Of a stretch of 60,000 nucleotides of DNA, positions 33,201 through 45,021 are shown one piece after another. The stretch's first letter is position 1; every line of letters starts with the position of its first letter. Source of the stretch: Takakia lepidozioides (Eukaryota; Streptophyta; Takakiopsida; Takakiales; Takakiaceae); assembly GCA_030704615.1 (NCBI GenBank), contig CM060732.1, positions 23,934,001 through 23,994,000 on the forward strand. The letters are read 5' to 3'. A program made the position numbers and the translations under genes. The notes beneath the pieces are model-generated. The model did not search any database. It was not told where the DNA came from and worked only from the letters and a program-made list of their open reading frames with translations.

Positions 33201-34060
33201 TTGGCAGCCAGCGGTACGATAAAGTTGAGGTTGGGCAACATGTGAGCATGCTTACGTGAGCAAAAAAAGACATTCCATATGTTTTAGGAATTCCCAAATA
33301 GTATATCATGGGTAAAACAAAAATTAGTTTTCATTTGTGACGCTCATAGCCATTATTATTTTTGGTATAAATTCAAGACTATAATTGAAAAATAGAGCGT
33401 AGTTTCTTGCTCTTCCGCAACATTTTCATTTGATTTTCTTCTCCCTATCTTCTCCTTCATATTTTCAATTGCCAAAAGAAAAGGCTTCCCCTCGCTCCCA
33501 TTTCTTTTCTTTTCTTGATCATTCTCAATATCCGATCCATCAATATTATCTTTGTCTATGAATTGACCACGTAACAAAATACCATTCGAGGATTGAGGCA
33601 CTATATTAAAGTGGATATTGTACAGTATATGCACTTACAACACCTCAATTGCAACTAAAAATTGTCCATAAATGTAACATCACCGATCTGAAGCAGATAT
33701 TGTTAAATGGTCGTTGTCAGTGTAGTTCAATCTTTTATTGTGATTGAAACCACGCACCACACAGGGTTGTAAAATGCAAGTTGGGTGAGAAAGATGTGTG
33801 TTGAGTGCATTGCAAAGAGAAATATGAAGTAGGTATAAGTTGTCATCGACGAGTTCCAAAGCTTATGTAACTGGGAGACCGTGAAGCTGTGTTTGAAATT
33901 CGGAAGTATTAGTATTGAACTATCATGCTACTCTGTGGATGTTCATGAGGAAGTGGCTGCTGGGAAAAATGGGGAGGGTTATGGATCTCCCCCCCCAAAA
34001 AAAGGGAACATCGATAGATAGAACATACATTCTACTTGTATGTCGATTATCTTGTTTTAA
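33201..34060. other. AT-rich intergenic DNA
   Basis: A 92-codon minus-strand frame (33634-33356), rich in Lys, Glu and Asn, has no recognisable domain and is probably chance or a decayed element. Nothing else stands out. Confidence 0.35.
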
Positions 34061-34067
34061 GTGAAAT

Positions 34068-34405
34068 TAGCGAGGCTTTGTGAATTTACCATATAACAAA
34101 GAATCATTTGAAGGTGGACTCGCATTTTTAATAACGTGGGTGTTGTGGTGTCTGCATTTACAACGTCTCAGTTGTGTTTGCAACTATGACCTAAACATGA
34201 ATAGAGAGAATATACGAATATACATGCCACTTATGTGTTATATATATATATATATATAATGAATGAGGCTTTGTAAATTGACCACATGATAAAGAATCAT
34301 TGGAACGTGGACTTCCATGTATATTGCAATGTATGCATTCTATGACATTTAAACTATGTTTGCTTGACTAAGATGTAAACATGGATATAACAATGTCATA
34401 CTTTT
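34068..34405. repeat. diverged tandem repeat, about 190 bp
   Basis: Two copies begin with GAGGCTTTGTRAATT-ACCA and AAAGAATCATT (about 34072 and 34264), and a third, weaker one may lie near 33555-33680. A TA dinucleotide run (about 34241-34258) separates the first two. No coding content. Confidence 0.5.
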
Positions 34406-34460
34406 TATTGAACTATGTGGTCTAATTTATGTAAAACAGAATTTTGAGGTCATTTGAAGC

Positions 34461-34685
34461 CAGTGAGCTGGTAAGTGCACAGTGTGTGTCGCTCTAGTGG
34501 TTCGGGGTTCGAACCTGCTGCCCTGCCCCGTATGTGGGATTATTCATGACGGCAAGCTTATGCCTGGGCGTTGACTGTCCTGTAGGTCTCATGGCCCATA
34601 AATGAAAGGGGGTTAATTTTTCCCTCCTCAAGGGCCTGAATTGTGGGCTGTCATGTTTCCTTATATATATATATATATATATATG
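34461..34685 (+). mobile_element. SINE-A copy with TA-repeat tail
   Basis: The head GAGCTGGTAAGTGCAC (A-box-like), the B box GGGGTTCGAACC, and the tail AGGGCCTGAATTGTGGGC are all present. It ends in a TA microsatellite at 34663-34684. It closely matches the SINE at 2370-2603 in reverse. I could not see a clear target duplication. Confidence 0.75.
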
Positions 34686-34849
34686 TGAGATCTGAAGAGG
34701 TATTGCTTGGGTCGTATGACATTTTAGGAATGATATATATGTAGCATTTGTTTTAGCTGTGATTGGAGCTTTCTTATAGCTCAAGGCTCCCTAACAACAC
34801 AACAAAAAGAGAAAAGACCTAGCACATAAAGGCTATGAAGGCACATTAA

Positions 34850-35058
34850 GGCCCTTATATACCCTGATTAGATATACCCTTCATTTTAACATATACCCTT
34901 TAAAAAAGTAGGGTATATTGAGCGTCGTGATGCAGGTAAATATAAGGATAAGGGTATATCATAAAAATATACCCTGATATAAGGGTATACATCCGGGTAC
35001 CTAAACTTGCCACACCAGGGTATATATATATCAATATACCCTGATATACCCGCCCAAC
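34850..35058. repeat. TATACCC/GGGTATA word island
   Basis: About a dozen ATACCC or GGGTAT words on both strands lie in 200 bp. The right edge reads TATACCCGCCCAACACTGGT, an edge phrase shared with other islands (near 1599, 2144, 35415 and 37680). Confidence 0.55.
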
Positions 35059-35059
35059 A

Positions 35060-35170
35060 CTGGTAGACACCTTCAAGACACACCAGACCGTGGTTTGAAC
35101 CCACAACCAAATCCGACGTGGTATGTGCCCGGTATGTGCCCATTACCACTGGGGTACAACTTGGTTGTCA
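35060..35170 (-). mobile_element. SINE-B head (tRNA-like), joined to a word island
   Basis: On the minus strand: an A-box-like CCCCAGTGGTAATGGGCAC, a B box GTGGGTTCAAACC, then AAGGTGTCTACCAGTGTTGG running straight into the TATACCC island. The usual SINE-B tail is missing here. Confidence 0.6.
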
Positions 35171-35407
35171 AGACACTAGAGATAGGATGGGAGTTGAATG
35201 CGTGCGAGCCTACCTACAATAGGCGTAGGGTCTAGAAGCGAGGCCCTTGTTGGGGCCATCCTCAAGCCCGACCCCTTTAGCCTTGCCGTTGTGCCTTTAC
35301 AATAAAATAAAACATTAAAATTTTGAATGGTGGCAACAAAGTGGTGGGTAGTTTGGTGGGCGGGAACGTTAGTTTGGGTAGCATTGATTAATATTGCGGG
35401 GCTGCCA

Positions 35408-35548
35408 GGCTCAAACCAGTGTTGCACGGGCTCGAGTTTTGACCCGGGGTACTCACACAACTGTAATCACCAGAAACCGAGACCCTTACCCGGGTTCATC
35501 TCTAAAATGAACCAGAACCCGGTATACCGCCTACCCAGGGGCAGTATA
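35408..35548. repeat. ACCCGG/CCGGGT word island
   Basis: ACCCGGGG, ACCCGGGT, ACCCGGTAT and CCCGGTC occur within 140 bp. The left edge reads AACCAGTGTTGCACGGG, the same edge phrase as the other islands. Its flanks differ from those at 35060, so the phrase is not just SINE-B sequence. Confidence 0.45.
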
Positions 35549-35641
35549 CCCGGTCAGGTCCGGCTTTTAATTTTGATATATATATATACAATTATTAGAA
35601 AAATGAAAATACGTTATTTACCTTGTACTTGCGTAAATATA

Positions 35642-35815
35642 TTTGACACCTCCCGAAGGAAAAGTAAATTATGGTGTCTCTTCACCCCCAATGGGAATGC
35701 TAGAAAGGTGGACACCTTTCTGACACCAATCGGTGGATTGAACCCACAATCACTTCCGAGGTGGTATGTGCCCATTACCATTACCATGGGGCTAGACCTT
35801 GGTTGTGTACTTGCG
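35642..35815 (-). mobile_element. full SINE-B copy
   Basis: On the minus strand it runs from an A-box-like region (AGCCCCATGGTAATGG) through the B box GTGGGTTCAATCC. It continues to a tail containing GGGGGTGAAGAGACACCATA and TTCCTTCGGGAGGTGTC. It matches 37757-37941 in the opposite orientation. Confidence 0.7.
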
Positions 35816-35999
35816 TAGAGACCTTGAGAAGAGCCTCTCCTCCCTCACCCCATCAGCTCATCCTAGGTACTACTCCTCCAGGTACTACTCCTCTTGGCAT
35901 TTGGCTTGTTTAGGGTGGGAGATGCGGGGTCCACCTAAGATCTGGTTTGTTTTGCAATTTGTGTGCACGGACCAGCAAGCAACCAGCCCCACCACTCAA

Positions 36000-36101
36000 G
36001 GTGGGTCCTCTCTCGTATGGGCACATACCACCTCAAAAGTGCTTGGGTAAGGTGGGTCATCTCTCGAATGGGCACATACCACCTCAAAAGTGCTTGGGTA
36101 A
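36000..36101. repeat. 50-bp tandem duplication from SINE-B
   Basis: GGTGGGTC-TCTCTCG-ATGGGCACATACCACC and the following TCAAAAGTGCTTGGGTAA occur twice back to back. GGGCACATACCACC is SINE-B A-box-region sequence. Confidence 0.65.
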
Positions 36102-36109
36102 GCCCTGAA

Positions 36110-37470
36110 CAAGCCAGATGTCTAGGCAGAGTCTGGCTGGGTAGGTACACAGGTACACAGTGAATGGGGGAAAATACAGGGAAGTAGCCACGGTGGGATA
36201 GTATGATCTGGGGATCTACCTGATAGGTGCAGGCGTTAATGAATGAGAACCATTTTTGGTTTCATTGCGGTGCATGAGAAGTTTATGAATGTGCCATACT
36301 GCTGTTGTGGCGAATTATGCAAAGTCCGTGAATGACAAGATGGGTACACTTACTCATAAGGTGAGGCTACGTGTCACGAACCTGGTGGGTGTGTGAGCAA
36401 AATGGGCAATGTGAGGATGGAAAAAGGCATGTCCAAAAGATGTGCTTGCATTGGTGGCCCATATAAATAGATGTAATATATTTGAGTCATCTTTATCCTT
36501 ATTATAAGTTCTTATAAGGATGACTTATCCTTAGAGAAATGATGTCGTTTATATTATTATTTAAATATTAAATATTTGCTTTTATATTACATCTCCTACC
36601 AAGGTTTTAACTTTTCGGGCCCTCCAATAGTTCTTTTTCCGGGCCAAGCCCTTTCAAATCTAATCCCAAGTAAAGTTTTGTATCTATGTTTTAAGAAAAA
36701 AAAGAGGATATAATCACATTCATAATTGATCCTATTGATGCTACCATACGTCTGCTTATGAATTGTATATACTACACGTTAAACAATAATGAAATTGTAA
36801 CATGTCATAGTATAATACTTTTGACTATACAATAAATATAGTTTCTACATCACATATTGAATTTCTACCTGTCATATATATCTTTGAATGATATTTTGCC
36901 ACCTCGTAATCCATTGGTAATGATGTTGTCCCTGTCCCTAGCTAAGTCGGCCACACAAATAGTAGTTAAACAATATCAATGCCACAACATACTCTAAATG
37001 GTAAACCATATGTCCATATGAGAGCTTGCACTAAGGAATTGAAAGGCCCTGCCAAATGCCAAACACTTTTTGGTGCTCAATGAATAATCAGAGCTCAAAT
37101 ATCTGATGTTGTCAAAATAAAGGACTGTCCACATGAGACACTACAGGGAGGGTTTTAAAGTGGCCGCACACCCAAGAATATTGGGTTTTTAATGTACAAC
37201 ATTGCAGTCACTCTGAGCCTGAAGGGAAAAAATTAAACCCTTAGATGCCCGTAGGCCACCTTGTTTTGAATCTCAAACCTCCAAGGAGTCCTCCATCTTG
37301 CATTGGAAGTTAACACCAAAGTATTATGCAATATCTTATCAATTTTCTCTTTTACCATAGATTGTATTTTTTGTGTTTTGTACATATTGAAGAACAAAAA
37401 ACAAGAGAAAAAAGAGAACATCATATATTCTTTAAAACATTAAACTATACATTAATTGAAATAACTATCC
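36110..37470. other. AT-rich intergenic DNA
   Basis: A small hairpin, CTTATCCTTA/TAAGGAT-like, lies near 36495-36535. Otherwise I see no gene, terminal repeat or tRNA-like box. Confidence 0.35.
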
Positions 37471-37474
37471 ATAC

Positions 37475-37690
37475 CCGGAAACTATTCATACCTTCAGGGT
37501 ATATTTTGGCATATATATCCATACACTGGGGTAATATAGAAAAATGAAAAGTTAATTTATCCATACCCGGAGGGTAAATAAGTTTTTGAGATTTCAATTT
37601 ATCCATACCCGGAGGGTAAATGATTTGACAAAAATAATTTACTTATACCCTAAGGGTATATTTGAAATCAATATACCCGCACAACACTCA
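37475..37690. repeat. ATACCCGGAGGGTAAAT word island
   Basis: CCATACCCGGAGGGTAAAT and TATACCCTAAGGGTATA palindromic words recur about six times. The right edge, CAATATACCCGCACAACACTCATG, parallels the edge of the island at 35058. Confidence 0.55.
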
Positions 37691-37945
37691 TGTCCACCTT
37701 TTAGCTGTAGCCCTTGTGGTGAAGAGACACCACAATTTAAGCTCCCTTCGAGAGGCGTCTATATTTATTTAGCCCAGTGGGTAATGGGTGGTAATGGGCA
37801 CATACCACTTGGAAGTGGTTGTGGGTTCAATCGACCCTTGGTGTCACAAAGGTGTCCACCTTCCTAACGGAAGGCAGTAACCCTTGGGGGTGAAGAGACA
37901 CCATAATTTCCGCTTCCTTCGGGAGGCATCAAATATTAAATGTTC
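37691..37945 (+). mobile_element. SINE-B: tail fragment followed by a full copy
   Basis: 37691-37757 is a SINE-B tail (GTGGTGAAGAGACACCACAA) directly after the word island. 37757-37941 is a complete copy with A box TAGCCCAGTGGGTAATGGG, B box GTGGGTTCAATCGACCC and the GGGGGTGAAGAGACACC tail. The arrangement is head to tail. Confidence 0.7.
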
Positions 37946-39834
37946 TTAGCTAGTGTCTTCCACAAAGCAGATTTTTGGGGTACCGGGTGAGAATCAACTC
38001 CTAACCCATGTGGGTGCCCATGAATCTGCATATGCAGGCCATTCGCATAGCAAATCAGAGAACAGTTATAGTTGTTGAGCTTGGTCAAAGCTTGTTTTGG
38101 GGGTAAATTTAGAGTCCATGTGGAAAACACACATTTTGGTTTTCTTATTATCTCCCAATTGCAATGGTGAAAGTTTGTGAAAATTCAGGGGGCATATGGA
38201 TGTAGTCTGCAGGGACATTTTTGTAAGGCTAGTTTCTGTGGATGATTCAGGGTAAGAAGGTACGGCATCATCTATCCCACCATGTCCTCGGAACTGGTTT
38301 GGGCCGGCCCACCGCCCACCAAAACGGTGGGTGTCGCTTAAGGGTTCAAGAGGGAATGTGTATGGGTTAGAGAAGAATTTTGGGCAGTGGAGATCTGACC
38401 CCTCCAAACCTATCCGATTTTAATTTCAAAAATCGTGAGTTTTTTTCACGTCATACAACACATACTCACCGTTGGAAATTTGTAGATATCTTGGATTGAG
38501 ACGGTAGCAAAAATACAAGTGAAGTTTTGGATTGCCCGCTCAACCAGCAAGCCCCCAATGGCTCTACAAAACAGGTACAAGACAAACAAGTTGAAGAACT
38601 CTGAAACTTTGTGGCAAGGTGGGTTATCTGGTGAGGAATGTGCTAGGTACGAATTGGCCATGCGGAATTTCGATAAGAAAACTAGAACTATTTCCTTACT
38701 GGTTTTTTGTTTTTTTGCCTCCATTGAATCATTATAATATCTCAATATCAACGGTGGATTTCTCTGAAATTTTTGGAGGTAGTAGCCGGCCAAATTAGTT
38801 CACCTTTCATACGGTGAGATTTCATGGATAGCACTTTTCTAGTAGATATGGCTCTTTCTGTACGTGGAGGTTCCATTTGGTTCATGGTTTTACTGCAGGA
38901 TCTTAATGAGGATGTTGACTATTTGAGTCGCTAACTAATATTCTTTGTAAGTATCCAGGGATCAAAGTCCCTGCCCTTGCCACATCAGAGGAGGACAGTG
39001 GACCACTGGCATCCGGCCACATCAGACCACTGTAAAAGGGAAGAAAGTTGGTACACAGCAAACACGCTCTTGGATTCTGGATCCTGGCTCCGGTGGGTTG
39101 TGGCGATTCCCCTGTGGCTTTTGGGTCTGTTGAATCGGTCCAGTTCGTCCTCGGAGTCTGTTTGAATTGTTTAGGAAACTCCAATCACAGTTTGATTCTG
39201 TCGAGATTTGTGAGAGTCTTCTTCTACAATCAGCACATTTTGTTTTCTTGTCGTAGGGTTTGTACGGTGCGCGGACCAAGTTCTGTTTCCTTATCAGATA
39301 TAGTAGTAGGATCTGCTCTATATGGTCGAGAATTTTATGTCTGTTAGTATAAGCAGGCTGTTGAATCGGTGCCTGAGAGCTGATTGCGAGCTAAGAATTT
39401 GAGTGGACGACAGTGAGAATTTTCTAGTCTTTGTTGTTCCAAGAGGTTTGGTAGCAATTTGGAGAGAGAGGGTGGGTTGGCTGATCTGGGTTATCCATTG
39501 CAGGAACGTAGTGATAAGACTTTTGCCATTACAGAGTTGGTGAAGAAGATCTGGAGAACCTAGGGACAGGTCAAATTCAGTGTGAGTGATTGGACCATCG
39601 TCGGCAGAAACAGGGCCGTTCGAGTTGTACCGAAAGTCAATGTGAAGACCTGCTGGGGTATGTTAGGGTTTCACTGGAAGGTATCACTCCGTGAGTGCAA
39701 TTAGAGGCAAAAAGGTGGGTTTGTAGCAGCTGAATCCCTCTTGAAAGGTGGCTGGAGATTTGGAGGGGTGTTCTGTTGTTCAGGTCGTCCGAACATCGGA
39801 GCGGTAGACTAGAGGGAGCGTCAGCGAGTTCAGA
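37946..39834. other. upstream region of the Derlin gene
   Basis: No conserved frame is present on either strand. The last several hundred bases probably contain the Derlin promoter and 5' leader, but I can point to no clear TATA box. Confidence 0.35.
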
Positions 39835-42800
39835 ATGGCTCAACTTGTAGAAGACTGGTATAAGCAGATGCCCATCATCACACGCTCTTATCTTACCTTG
39901 TCTGTTCTCACAACCGCCGGATGCGCGCTCGAGGTCGGTGTCTCTCTCTCTCTTAATCTGGAATTGAAAACTGCATGACTTCTTGGATGGAACTACCACT
40001 AATCTTGCCGTCACAACTGCATTCATTCCTCTGCTTCTTGACCTAGTCATCAACCACCTCCGCAAATTCCCATCACAAACTCTCTGGTACTGTGTCGCTG
40101 GCTCCGTATGTATGGGTGTTGTCTAGGCCTGTTACTTCGTAGGGTCTCGACATTCCTGATCAATTACCGAGTTGGGAGTTGTTTGAGCCTGGCGGCGATA
40201 GAGATCAAGGGAGAAAGCCTATCTGGATTGCATATGTTGCCCGTCAGCTGGTCTTACACTAGTGCCAGTCTACTTTGTATCTCTGTCCAAGAGGTTCACC
40301 AGTCCAACACTAATAATAGCCAGTCGATATCTACCAATTTTCAAGTAATTTTACTGGATTATCAGGCAGGGTACATTGCAGATGTGTAGATATACATGAT
40401 GGAGTGGTAGATATCCTGCTGTCTGTAGGGAAAGAGCTGTAATTAGTTAGGGTTAGTTGGTCCCTTCTTGCTGGAGATGGAAGATGAAGGAGATGCATAG
40501 CACCCACTGCTCAATATGCCTCAAGGCTCCTGGATCAATCATGTGCAATGAAAGGCTGCACTGGCTTGGGGTTAGCGATGCAGTGTAAGGGATTTGGTCT
40601 TTGATACTCTTTCAGGGTAATGTCAAAAATTCATTATTAGATAAAGCAAGTTGCATATATTATCCATTTCAGTATGTGTGGAGGAGGTAGCAATAGCAGG
40701 GCTCAGGCATGGAAGGCTGAGAAATGAGGCATGGCAACATACGATGTGTGCAGGTTATCTCACCTTTCCACGTTTATTTGAATTCAACTCGTGTGGTGCA
40801 ACATTATGAAGTGTGGCGGCTGATAACCAATTTCTTCTATTTTGGCAGACTTGGTAACTCACCTCCTGTCTTTTGATCCTCCCACCTGGTTTCAGTTCAA
40901 TGGCAGATTACTTTTTTGTTTCTGTATTTTCTTAAATGTTGTTACTTGGCATTCTTGTAAACTGACAAGGATGCTTCTGGTGTATATGTCACAGATCTTG
41001 ACTTTCTGTTTCACATGTTCTTTCTGGCGAGATACTGCAAGCTTCTAGAGGAGACCTCATTCCGTGGGCGCACTGCGGACTTTTTCTTCATGCTTCTGTT
41101 TGGTGGAAGCCTGCTGACTGCCATTGTTGTCGGGGGTGGTCTGCTCACTTTTGCCGCTCCGTTTGCTGACATTCTCTTCCTCAGCAACTCCCTCACATTC
41201 ATGATGGTGCGTTCTTGCAATCTTGACCCATTGACTTTGTCTGTCTCTTCTCTCTTTTTAGAGAATGGTTTTGGTAAGGAGAAGAAAAAATGCCAGGACT
41301 CTGTCTCTTATCCCTCCCTGACAGGGGGACAGGCAGTTCAACCACAGCCATATGTCACATATATCTTGAGCTAGAGGGCTACAGCTGTTGTACTCAGCCT
41401 CATACTTTGCAGGAACTTAAATGCCCTCCAATTCCGTTGTTGTTAGCTATTGTGAGCAGTATGGCAAGGTTGGGTTTAGTCAACACATACCCTGGTGGAC
41501 TGGGAACTCCCGTGTCACCTGCTCGGAACAACGCCTGGGGAATGCGGACATAAAGTTTCATGAATTGCGGCTGCCAAAATCCCCATTCCTAGATGGTTTC
41601 AAAGTTATAGCCAACGTTGGTATCAATGAATATATTTCTTTCTTGGATGAGGAAAGTGGAGCCACCCGAGATCAGACTTTTATCAACATAATACTTGATT
41701 GCATCGGTGGCAAGCCAAGGGTAGCAAAGACCCACACTGAATGCAGACAGAGCAGAGTAGGGTGGTTGAGTAAAGCACAAACCCCAAGAACCGTAACCCC
41801 AGCAAAGGATGCCCATGATTGTAGAGCTCTAGGACGTGGGCCCAGATGATTCACACCCTTGGAACTCTTAGTCAGTCCACTGCCATGTCATCAACAAGGG
41901 TCTGTTCATGGTTTGCAATATTGCAATTTTGTCGGGCTCTTTCTACTGGATGTTACCTTAGTGACGTTGTGTATGATCAGGTGTATGTTTGGAGCAAGCG
42001 CAATCCCCATGTGCAGATGAGTTTTCTGGGTCTCTTCAGCTTCACTGCTCCTTATCTTCCTTGGGTAAGTCATTTACTTGTGCCTTGAGCTTTCTCTCTC
42101 TTGAATGCAGTCAGCGCTGGTTGGCATGTGTAGTTCTACATTTTCTCAGTCAGAAAGGTGGATAAACTGGGGAAGGGGCCCCCCTGCCAGAAAGTAGAGA
42201 ATTCTATGAATTGTGGAAATCTACTCTATTTTTTTGGCACCCGAGCTTTACAAGTGTATTGGCATCAGGACATTCAAAGTATGTGAGAAACTTAAACCTA
42301 GCTTTCTGCTGATAGACATGGTGGATTACTGCAGGTTCTATTGGGCTTTTCAGTGATGGTTGGCAGCAGCCCTTGGGTGGACCTTCTGGTAAAATATCAG
42401 TCCTTCCCTTCATTCAGTCCCGAGGACAGTCATTTAAAGTACTAGTGCACCATTGTACAACCATTGTGCACCATTGTTATAGACTAGGGAGGTGCATGCC
42501 TCCCCCCAAATGATGCCTTCAGTTGTGTTCTGTGAGTGTGTTCTCAACGGAAATGAGAGGAGACGTTGGGTGGACCTTCTGGTAAAATATCAGACCTCGT
42601 CATGTTCAAGTAGTTAGTAGTTCACATGGTTAAAAGGGACTGCCTGCCTATTCCTTCATTCAGTCCCGAGGACAGTCATGTGGATTTGAAGTACTAGTGC
42701 ACCATTGTACAACCTTTGTTATAGACTAGGGAGGTGCATGCCTCCCCCCAAATGATGCCTTCATTTGTGTTCTGTGAGCGTGTTCTCAACGGAAATGAGA

Positions 42801-43241
42801 GGAGACGTTGGGTGGACCTTCTGGTAAAATATCAGACCTCGTCATGTTCAAGTAGTTAGTAGTTCACATGGTTAAAAGGGACTGCCTATTCCTTCATTCA
42901 GTCCCGAGGACAGTCATGTGGATTTGAAGTACTAGTGCACCATTGTACAACCTTTGTTATAGACTAGGGAGGTGCATGCCTCCCCCCAAATGATGCCTTC
43001 AGTTGTGTTCTGTGAGTGTGTTCTCAATGGAAATGAGAGGAGACGTTGGTTGGTTGTGTTATTGCAGGGTACAGCAGCAGGGCATGCATACTACTTTTTG
43101 GAGGATGTGTACCCACTCATGACAGGGCGCCGCATTCTCAAGACCCCTGCAATCATCAAGGCGCTCTTTCCAGAGGATACTGTGGTGGTGTCAAGGCCCA
43201 ACACGGCATGGGGTGCTCCTGTTGCACCTAACAGAGACTGA
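39835..43241 (+). CDS. Derlin (ER-associated degradation channel component), six exons
   Basis: Exons are 39835-39933, 40754-40853, 40995-41206, 41981-42064, 42335-42388 and 43068-43241. They join in phase to give 240 residues, close to the size of plant Derlins. The start [13 protein letters not shown] and the family motifs are plain: EVWRLITNF (the WR motif of rhomboid pseudoproteases), [36 protein letters not shown], and [16 protein letters not shown] with GxxxG. Several hydrophobic segments fit a six-pass ER membrane protein. Derlins help move misfolded proteins out of the ER for degradation. All introns are GT-AG; the first donor (GAG/GTCGGT) is weak. The last intron holds tandem repeats that copy the exon-5 donor. 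The gene looks intact and is likely a DER2-type host gene; the subtype is not certain. Confidence 0.92.
42400..43050 (+). repeat. about 240-bp tandem repeats in Derlin intron 5
   Basis: TTCATTCAGTCCCGAGG begins units at about 42410, 42655 and 42892. Each unit has GTACTAGTGCACCATTG, GGAGGTGCATGCCTCC and GAGAGGAGACGTTGG. The first two units end with GGTGGACCTTCTGGTAAAATA, which copies the last 13 bases of exon 5 and its donor site. The third leads into the true acceptor at 43067. Confidence 0.85.
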
Positions 43242-44030
43242 TGCAAACATCCTAGCTGACCCAGAATGGTTGGCAACTTGGGTCCCGGTCATGACAATTT
43301 CGTCTTTGAAACTCCTTGACTTAGAAACCATGTGCAAATTACAGGGTGTGTTTTGTGCTTGGTTGCGGATGTTGTTGTCGCGAGCAATTGCACTCATACT
43401 GTTGCTTTGCTGGTCATGTATCTTTATTTGCCTTTACTTCAATACTTGCCAGCACTGGGCTACAGGGAAAGGATTAGTGAATTATCCTGCAAGCGGCACT
43501 CAGGTGGCTGGAGAGATGAGACTTCTCTCTCTTGCCTTGAGTTTCCTTCATTAAAATGGAAGCTTGCTACTTCATCTGTTGGCTTTTTCTTGGAGTCCTG
43601 ACAATGGACTCTATGCCTTTGCCACAGCTTGCTTCCCCAGGATGATTCTTCGTGCTATCACTTGGTAGTGCTCAGACTAGGACCAGCAGTTACCTTGTGT
43701 TGATTTTTGGGGGGAGCCTGAATTTTCGCTTCCAATTTTTTGAAAAGTAACAATGAATAAGTATGAACATCTGAGAAAATTTTTGAGTCCTGAAGTCGCG
43801 CTTTCATCTTGGGGATGGGGGGAGTATGAGAACATTGATCAGTTTTGTGTGAATCTGACACCATGACTAAGGGCCACTTTTTACATGTTTGGGTACTATT
43901 ATTAGTTCACTACAACTTTCTCCTTCTCCCCTAGTCCCACACAAGCGATGAACTTCTCAATCTTTTGCCACACCGAACAATTTTTGCGAGTTGTCAACTT
44001 TTACTGAAATAGGAGGGTCCGGCAGCCTAG
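43242..44030. other. Derlin 3' region and spacer
   Basis: This holds the presumed Derlin 3' UTR and intergenic DNA, with no further conserved frame. Confidence 0.4.
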
Positions 44031-44038
44031 TATAAAAG
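44031..44038 (+). promoter_or_regulatory. TATA box candidate
   Basis: TATAAAAG lies about 150 bp before the ATG of the small gene at 44181 and after the Derlin 3' region, so its position fits a core promoter. Confidence 0.45.
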
Positions 44039-44180
44039 CTCAGCGAGTTTCCAACTTCGTTCACAAACTTCCTCTTCGAAGCATTCCTGCTGTTCTGCCT
44101 GCGCTTTGGCATCCGCGTCAAGGTTGCTTCATCTGTCAGTCTTATTCGGATCCGCAGCGGGTGTTGCTAACTTCAACAGC

Positions 44181-44461
44181 ATGTCGAGCGTGGGGAGATT
44201 TGCGGCTGTTGCAGCGGCAGCCTCGATCGGCATGTATATAGAGGCTCGCATATATGGTGCCTTTTATTTACCCAACGGTCTTTCCTGGGAGGAACTGCTT
44301 AAGATTCTTCAATTCCAGGTCAAGAACGTGCTAAGCCACAGTCATCAGAGCACCCTGAGAAGCAAGAGCCGCAGCCGGTGCGAACAAGTGCGCCATTGAA
44401 GATTGCACCGCAGTTTGATGGTCTCAACTTCTACGAAACCTTCATCTCTACTCACACGTAG
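44181..44461 (+). CDS. small conserved-looking membrane protein, two exons
   Basis: Exon 1 (44181-44256) joins exon 2 (44319-44461) across a 62-bp GT-AG intron in phase, giving 72 residues. The N-terminus (MSSVGRFAAVAAAASIGMYI) is hydrophobic and could be one membrane segment or an organelle signal. The middle is Gln/Pro/Glu-rich and the C-terminus reads APQFDGLNFYETFIST. I do not recognise a named family. The short APxFDGL-x-xFET-like C-terminus feels typical of small conserved plant proteins, but this is from memory and unverified. A TATA box at 44031 supports an independent gene. The alternative is an unspliced frame of 73 codons from the same ATG. Confidence 0.5.
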
Positions 44462-45020
44462 GACTGCAACGACGATGCCGCCAGTACGCCATCTCTATTG
44501 TACACTACAAGATAGGAATTTAAGTTGTAAGACTGTTTGTAACATTTTTTATGGAACCGAAGCCACAAATGTTCTTGGCAAAAGGTCCTGCACTTAAATT
44601 GTGAGAAGTGTCAAGATGAATGAATCCACTTGATAGAGGTCCTGATACGCTGCTCGACTGGAGAGCCGATCCTCCAGACATGTAGATTCAGCACAGCCCT
44701 TCTCTATGTGAAGCCAGATGATGCCAAGCACGAAAGAGTCTTACTTGGTCCTGTGCGATCACAACATAGTAACCTGTTTTGTTTTGATCAGCTTCACTGC
44801 CTCGTCTTTGACTGTCGAGATTGTAATCTTTCCAAAGGCTTTGCTTTGCTTCAATACACCAGTTACTGTTGTCCAAACAAAGACTCCCTGACCGATCCTA
44901 AACCTCAACAACTTGACTAATCACGTTCATCTTAAACAATATTCAAGTCCAAATAAAACACTGGCAGTTGGTGTCAAATCATGTACAAGAGCGGAACCCA
45001 TTCGAAATTTGCGCTATTAA
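44462..45020. other. 3' region of the small gene
   Basis: It contains an AATAAA at about 44955 that could serve polyadenylation. No conserved frame is seen. Confidence 0.35.
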
Positions 45021-45021
45021 A

